NCBI RefSeq assembly: GCF_012641745.1
Contig: NZ_WEHZ01000001.1
Span: 124,001-188,000, forward strand
Direction: 5' to 3'
DNA length: 64,000 nt
Source: Pseudoalteromonas peptidolytica
GTDB lineage: Bacteria; Pseudomonadota; Gammaproteobacteria; Enterobacterales; Alteromonadaceae
Every line of letters begins with the position of its first letter. The first letter of the stretch is position 1. Below the pieces are notes generated by a model that worked only from the letters and a program-made list of their open reading frames with translations, was not told the origin of the DNA and did no database searches. Both the position numbers and the translations under genes were made by a program. Below are positions 61,157-64,000 of the stretch, one piece after another.

Positions 61157-63603
61157 ATCACGCAGGTTTTAGTTTATTTCCTTTAATGGTTACTCTGCTT
61201 GCGATAACCGCAGGAGCGGTTGCGCTTAGCGCCGTGGTGGCAAAGCAAGATGAGCTAGATGTGGTATCACAACAAAAGCTATCTGCTGAGCGAGTGAATG
61301 AAGCAATCAACGGTTTTATGGCTATTCATCATAGGTTACCTTGTCCGGATAGTGCCGACTCAGATGGTCTTGAAGATTGTGCCTTGACGAGCACCGAAGG
61401 TTTAGTCCCGTATAACACCTTGGGGCTAACAAAGCGCGATGTTCGAGGATTAAATTATGCGCCATACCGTGATTCGCTGAACGGGCAACGCTTTGATTTA
61501 GCGTCTTCGAATGAGCAGGTTCGTAAAGTAAACTTTGAAGGAGGCATTCCTCAAGACGTTACCGTGTCTGATGTACCACCAGATGACACGCAACCAGAAA
61601 CCTATACACCAGACCCTAACGTAGCCCATAACCAAAATGTTCAAGCGCAATTAGACGCGTTTAGAGCTGGTATCATCGTTAATAAAGCTTATAAATACAG
61701 TAGCGATGCGGACAAGCAAGGTGACGCAATTGCCAATGAAATCAACCAAAGCTATATCTCTAAACTTGCATCTGAGCGCAGAGTAAAAATCACCTTATTG
61801 GATGGTGATACGAACAAAGCGGATGACTTCTCGGAAAACTCTTCGGTATATAAGGAAGTAACACAAGCTGAGGCTAGACTTCACAAAGTGGTAGACTTTC
61901 ATGAGTACTACCAAAAATTAGGTGAAGTGAGTGGTGATGCTAACCAAATCGTAAACACCTTGTTGACTCGCTCAGATATGTCGATTGCTGAGGTCAACGC
62001 ACAAAGAGCAAAGCTTGAGCAATTAATCGATCAATTTAATCAAGAGGTGAGTAGCTACAACGGGATAACTAAATCTGACGCAACGTTAAACAATTACTAT
62101 AAGCAAGGGTTTACCAGCTTGGATAGTTACGCAATTGCAGCTGACCAATTGACAGATTTGAACTCTAGTAATGAAGCATTGATCCGTACCGCGATGAATC
62201 AAGCAGCCATGGATTTTGCAAATAAAAGCACGCGAGCGTCAAGTACATTATATGAGGGCTTTAGTAAAGCGCTTAGCGACGTGCGTGGTCAAGTAGACGA
62301 TTATTATACGGGGAAAATAAAAGAAAAATCGGGGGATGATGTCACTGAACGTGATGTTAAAGGTGACTTTAAATCTCGTGCCGAGTTATTTGATTACACC
62401 CTACCAGACTCACCTACTGCTGCAGAGCAAGAGAAAAAAGCAAATTATGACAAACTCAAAGGCCTTTATACTCGCCTTGATAATGTCATGACCAAGCTAT
62501 TTCGCGATACATTCCAGCGCTCAGATGGTGTGATCACAGAGTTTGAAGATGCGTTTAGGTCAGATCAAGCTGAGGTTGATAAGTACGAGAGTAACAAAGA
62601 CTCACCAGCCCACGTTTGTGAGCAGATGGCTGAGCAGTACAAAGACCCTAAATATGGGTTTAGTGTTGCAGAATGTAAAGTTCAGGAACAAGCAGGCAAC
62701 CTATTAAGTTACCTTGATAAAGTGGCAAAAGCTGGTGCGACAGCTCCTGATACTACCGATGAGAGTGATTCACCTTATGATTACCCTGTACTCACAAACT
62801 TGGGAGATTTTTGCTACAAGCTAGCACTGCTGGACTGGGTAGATAATTCAAAACCGAATAATATTTTTAAATCATCAATTGAGCAAAATGTTGGGAATAG
62901 CTTATATACATCCCTTAATAGTGCAGGTTTCCAACCAGCGCTGCGGATGAATTTTGCATCTCAGCAGTCGCTTGCCTATGTGCTAATCAGGCTCGGAAAC
63001 AACCAGCGTTTAGATAGTCGAAGCCGACTTGTAAATAACAATGGATTGTTCGCTTCAGAAGCGCAAGCACATTCGAATACCTATGATGATACGACCGTAC
63101 CCGTTTCAGTTTCTAACCTGAGCACGCAATTAGGTTGTCCAGCATTACTTGAAACCTATCGTTCAATTGAGCAAACCATTGCAAGCAGCGTGCTGACTTA
63201 CAACGACGCCAGTGGTGTATTGGTGTCAGCAAACAGAGCTGAAGCCCAAGCTATTGCAGATATGGCGATGGCACCAGCAAAACTTGCTTCAACGGTCGCA
63301 ACGACAGCCGCTTCAGGGGTTAAATCCGGTGCCAAGTTTGCCGCATGTGCAGCCTCCTTAGGTCTTGCCGTGAATATGTGCGTCTCAGCTGGTATGCAAG
63401 TAGCTGCAACGGTAAGTTACGGCTTAGCAGCGGCGGCAGATACTGCCGTAATCGGATTAACAGCAAAGCAGCTTCACGAAGCTAAGAAGAGCGTATCTAG
63501 CTCTGAAAAGGCGAAAAAGAATGCACGTAATGTAGTTCAGCTAGCAATTGATAACGCAGCGATTTTAGATGCCAATGGCGGCCTAAAAGAATTAAACAAT
63601 TAA
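61147..63603 (+). CDS. Giant GspK-like tip pseudopilin, 818 aa
   Basis: A 7-residue leader MRLNHAG is followed by FSLFPLMVTLLAITAGAVAL, so Glu+5 is replaced by Pro, as expected of tip subunits such as GspK. RLPCPDSADSDGLEDC (63-78) is the shared loop with one extra residue, then VPYNTLGL. A long helical, acidic region (~130-520) interrupts the core, which resumes with AYVLIRLGNNQRLDSRS and TYDDTTVPVSVSNLSTQLGC (~640-660). An Ala-rich stretch (~700-770) and a Lys-rich helix end it. It probably caps the filament or pseudopilus; the insert may be an adhesin or substrate-binding module. Confidence 0.85.
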   Translation: MRLNHAGFSLFPLMVTLLAITAGAVALSAVVAKQDELDVVSQQKLSAERVNEAINGFMAIHHRLPCPDSADSDGLEDCALTSTEGLVPYNTLGLTKRDVRGLNYAPYRDSLNGQRFDLASSNEQVRKVNFEGGIPQDVTVSDVPPDDTQPETYTPDPNVAHNQNVQAQLDAFRAGIIVNKAYKYSSDADKQGDAIANEINQSYISKLASERRVKITLLDGDTNKADDFSENSSVYKEVTQAEARLHKVVDFHEYYQKLGEVSGDANQIVNTLLTRSDMSIAEVNAQRAKLEQLIDQFNQEVSSYNGITKSDATLNNYYKQGFTSLDSYAIAADQLTDLNSSNEALIRTAMNQAAMDFANKSTRASSTLYEGFSKALSDVRGQVDDYYTGKIKEKSGDDVTERDVKGDFKSRAELFDYTLPDSPTAAEQEKKANYDKLKGLYTRLDNVMTKLFRDTFQRSDGVITEFEDAFRSDQAEVDKYESNKDSPAHVCEQMAEQYKDPKYGFSVAECKVQEQAGNLLSYLDKVAKAGATAPDTTDESDSPYDYPVLTNLGDFCYKLALLDWVDNSKPNNIFKSSIEQNVGNSLYTSLNSAGFQPALRMNFASQQSLAYVLIRLGNNQRLDSRSRLVNNNGLFASEAQAHSNTYDDTTVPVSVSNLSTQLGCPALLETYRSIEQTIASSVLTYNDASGVLVSANRAEAQAIADMAMAPAKLASTVATTAASGVKSGAKFAACAASLGLAVNMCVSAGMQVAATVSYGLAAAADTAVIGLTAKQLHEAKKSVSSSEKAKKNARNVVQLAIDNAAILDANGGLKELNN

Positions 63604-63640
63604 TCACCAATTTCAATTAAAACGACTTAACGAGAATTTT

Positions 63641-64000
63641 ATGAAGTTAACTCATTCTGCTATAAAAATGACCATGATATCCGCTACGTTTGTGTTAGCA
63701 GGATGTACTGCCAATGCGCCACGTCATCAAGTCGACCTTAGCAAGTCTTATCATAAAGAGCAGCCTGAAGCACATGAGCTGATCGCAGAACAGTCTCGCA
63801 GCGCTTGGGAGCGTATGCAGAAGCTAAGAGCAAGCCTAGAAACACAAGCATTAGATGAAGCAACACAAAGCATATTAGAAGTACCTGAGTTTAACCCACT
63901 CGATGAAGTTAAGGTTACTTTGTCGGTTGAGAATGCGGCACTGCACCAAGTGCTGAAAGTATTTGCAGGTCAAACTGGATTGAACTTATTGGTACATCCA
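63641..64000 (+). CDS. Secretin lipoprotein, N-terminal part (MshL/PilQ-like), cut by window edge
   Basis: The frame is open for 120 codons from the ATG to the window end. A lipoprotein signal (MISATFVLAGC, Cys 22) precedes a helical linker, and the last ~25 residues (VTLSVENAALHQVLKVFAG) are the secretin/TonB short N-terminal domain. A lipid-anchored secretin is typical of MshL and type IVb systems. It follows the giant pseudopilin after 37 bp, with GAG as ribosome site. The outer-membrane channel for the machine encoded upstream. Confidence 0.8.
   Translation, partial: MKLTHSAIKMTMISATFVLAGCTANAPRHQVDLSKSYHKEQPEAHELIAEQSRSAWERMQKLRASLETQALDEATQSILEVPEFNPLDEVKVTLSVENAALHQVLKVFAGQTGLNLLVHP

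Noticed and set aside
1..64000. CRISPR arrays, tRNA or rRNA genes, insertion sequences, prophage or restriction systems
   Set aside because: I looked for direct repeat arrays, cloverleaf ends, transposase and phage proteins and saw none. Covariance-model searches were not possible, so small RNAs may be missed.

Overview
The window reads as a chromosomal segment of a marine gammaproteobacterium of the Alteromonadales, most like Pseudoalteromonas. This rests on low-to-moderate GC, on gene neighbourhoods typical of that group (yggS-proC-yggT-DUF4426-rdgB-hemW; rsmE-gshB-yqgE-ruvX; tolC divergent from nudF-yqiB-cpdA-yqiA-parE-parC), and on dispersed AT-rich repeats bounded by ATACCAATTA / TAATTGGTAT. 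The genus call is inference from content. No rRNA, tRNA, CRISPR array, insertion sequence or prophage was seen.

Layout. (1) 1-6062: an envelope/exopolysaccharide accessory region with a secreted DUF4114 protein, a DxD glycosyltransferase, a WecG-type glycosyltransferase fused to a decayed sugar-transferase domain, an intact polyprenyl-phosphate sugar transferase, a pyruvyltransferase-family protein and a GT2 enzyme. Three of its transcription units have good matches to the sigma-54 -24/-12 element and a fourth has a weak one. (2) 6429-9758: a membrane diguanylate cyclase and an orphan histidine kinase. (3) 10022-25000: housekeeping genes on the minus strand around a plus-strand pilT-pilU pair. 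(4) 25035-38847: glnE, a TcpQ-like protein, lpxL, tolC, then the nudF-to-parC operon with a PQQ-dehydrogenase-like gene inserted between parE and parC. (5) 38942-51861: gltX, a glutaredoxin-like protein, a second diguanylate cyclase, proB, an amidohydrolase, a Crp-family regulator, a phosphoribosyltransferase, a peroxidase-OhrR pair, cytochrome b561 and several DUF proteins, with dispersed repeats in the gaps. (6) 52543-64000: one tightly packed operon for a type IV pilus-like or type II secretion-like machine, running off the right edge.

The last region is the most interesting. It holds four tandem paralogous prepilins, then PilO/MshJ-like, PilN/GspL-like and PilP/MshK-like inner-membrane proteins, then four progressively larger and more divergent pseudopilins (251, 476, 359 and 818 aa), then the start of a secretin lipoprotein. 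The four large pseudopilins share a CPDxxxDGxEDC loop, a central (V/L)PY-T-LGL block and a C-terminal YDD...C motif. Three of them add an Ala-rich hydrophobic stretch followed by a charged helix. The 818-aa protein lacks the conserved Glu5, as GspK-type tip pseudopilins do. The assembly ATPase and platform protein are not in the window and would be expected downstream. The retraction ATPases PilT and PilU are encoded far away at 16206-18388 and probably serve the ordinary type IVa pilus.
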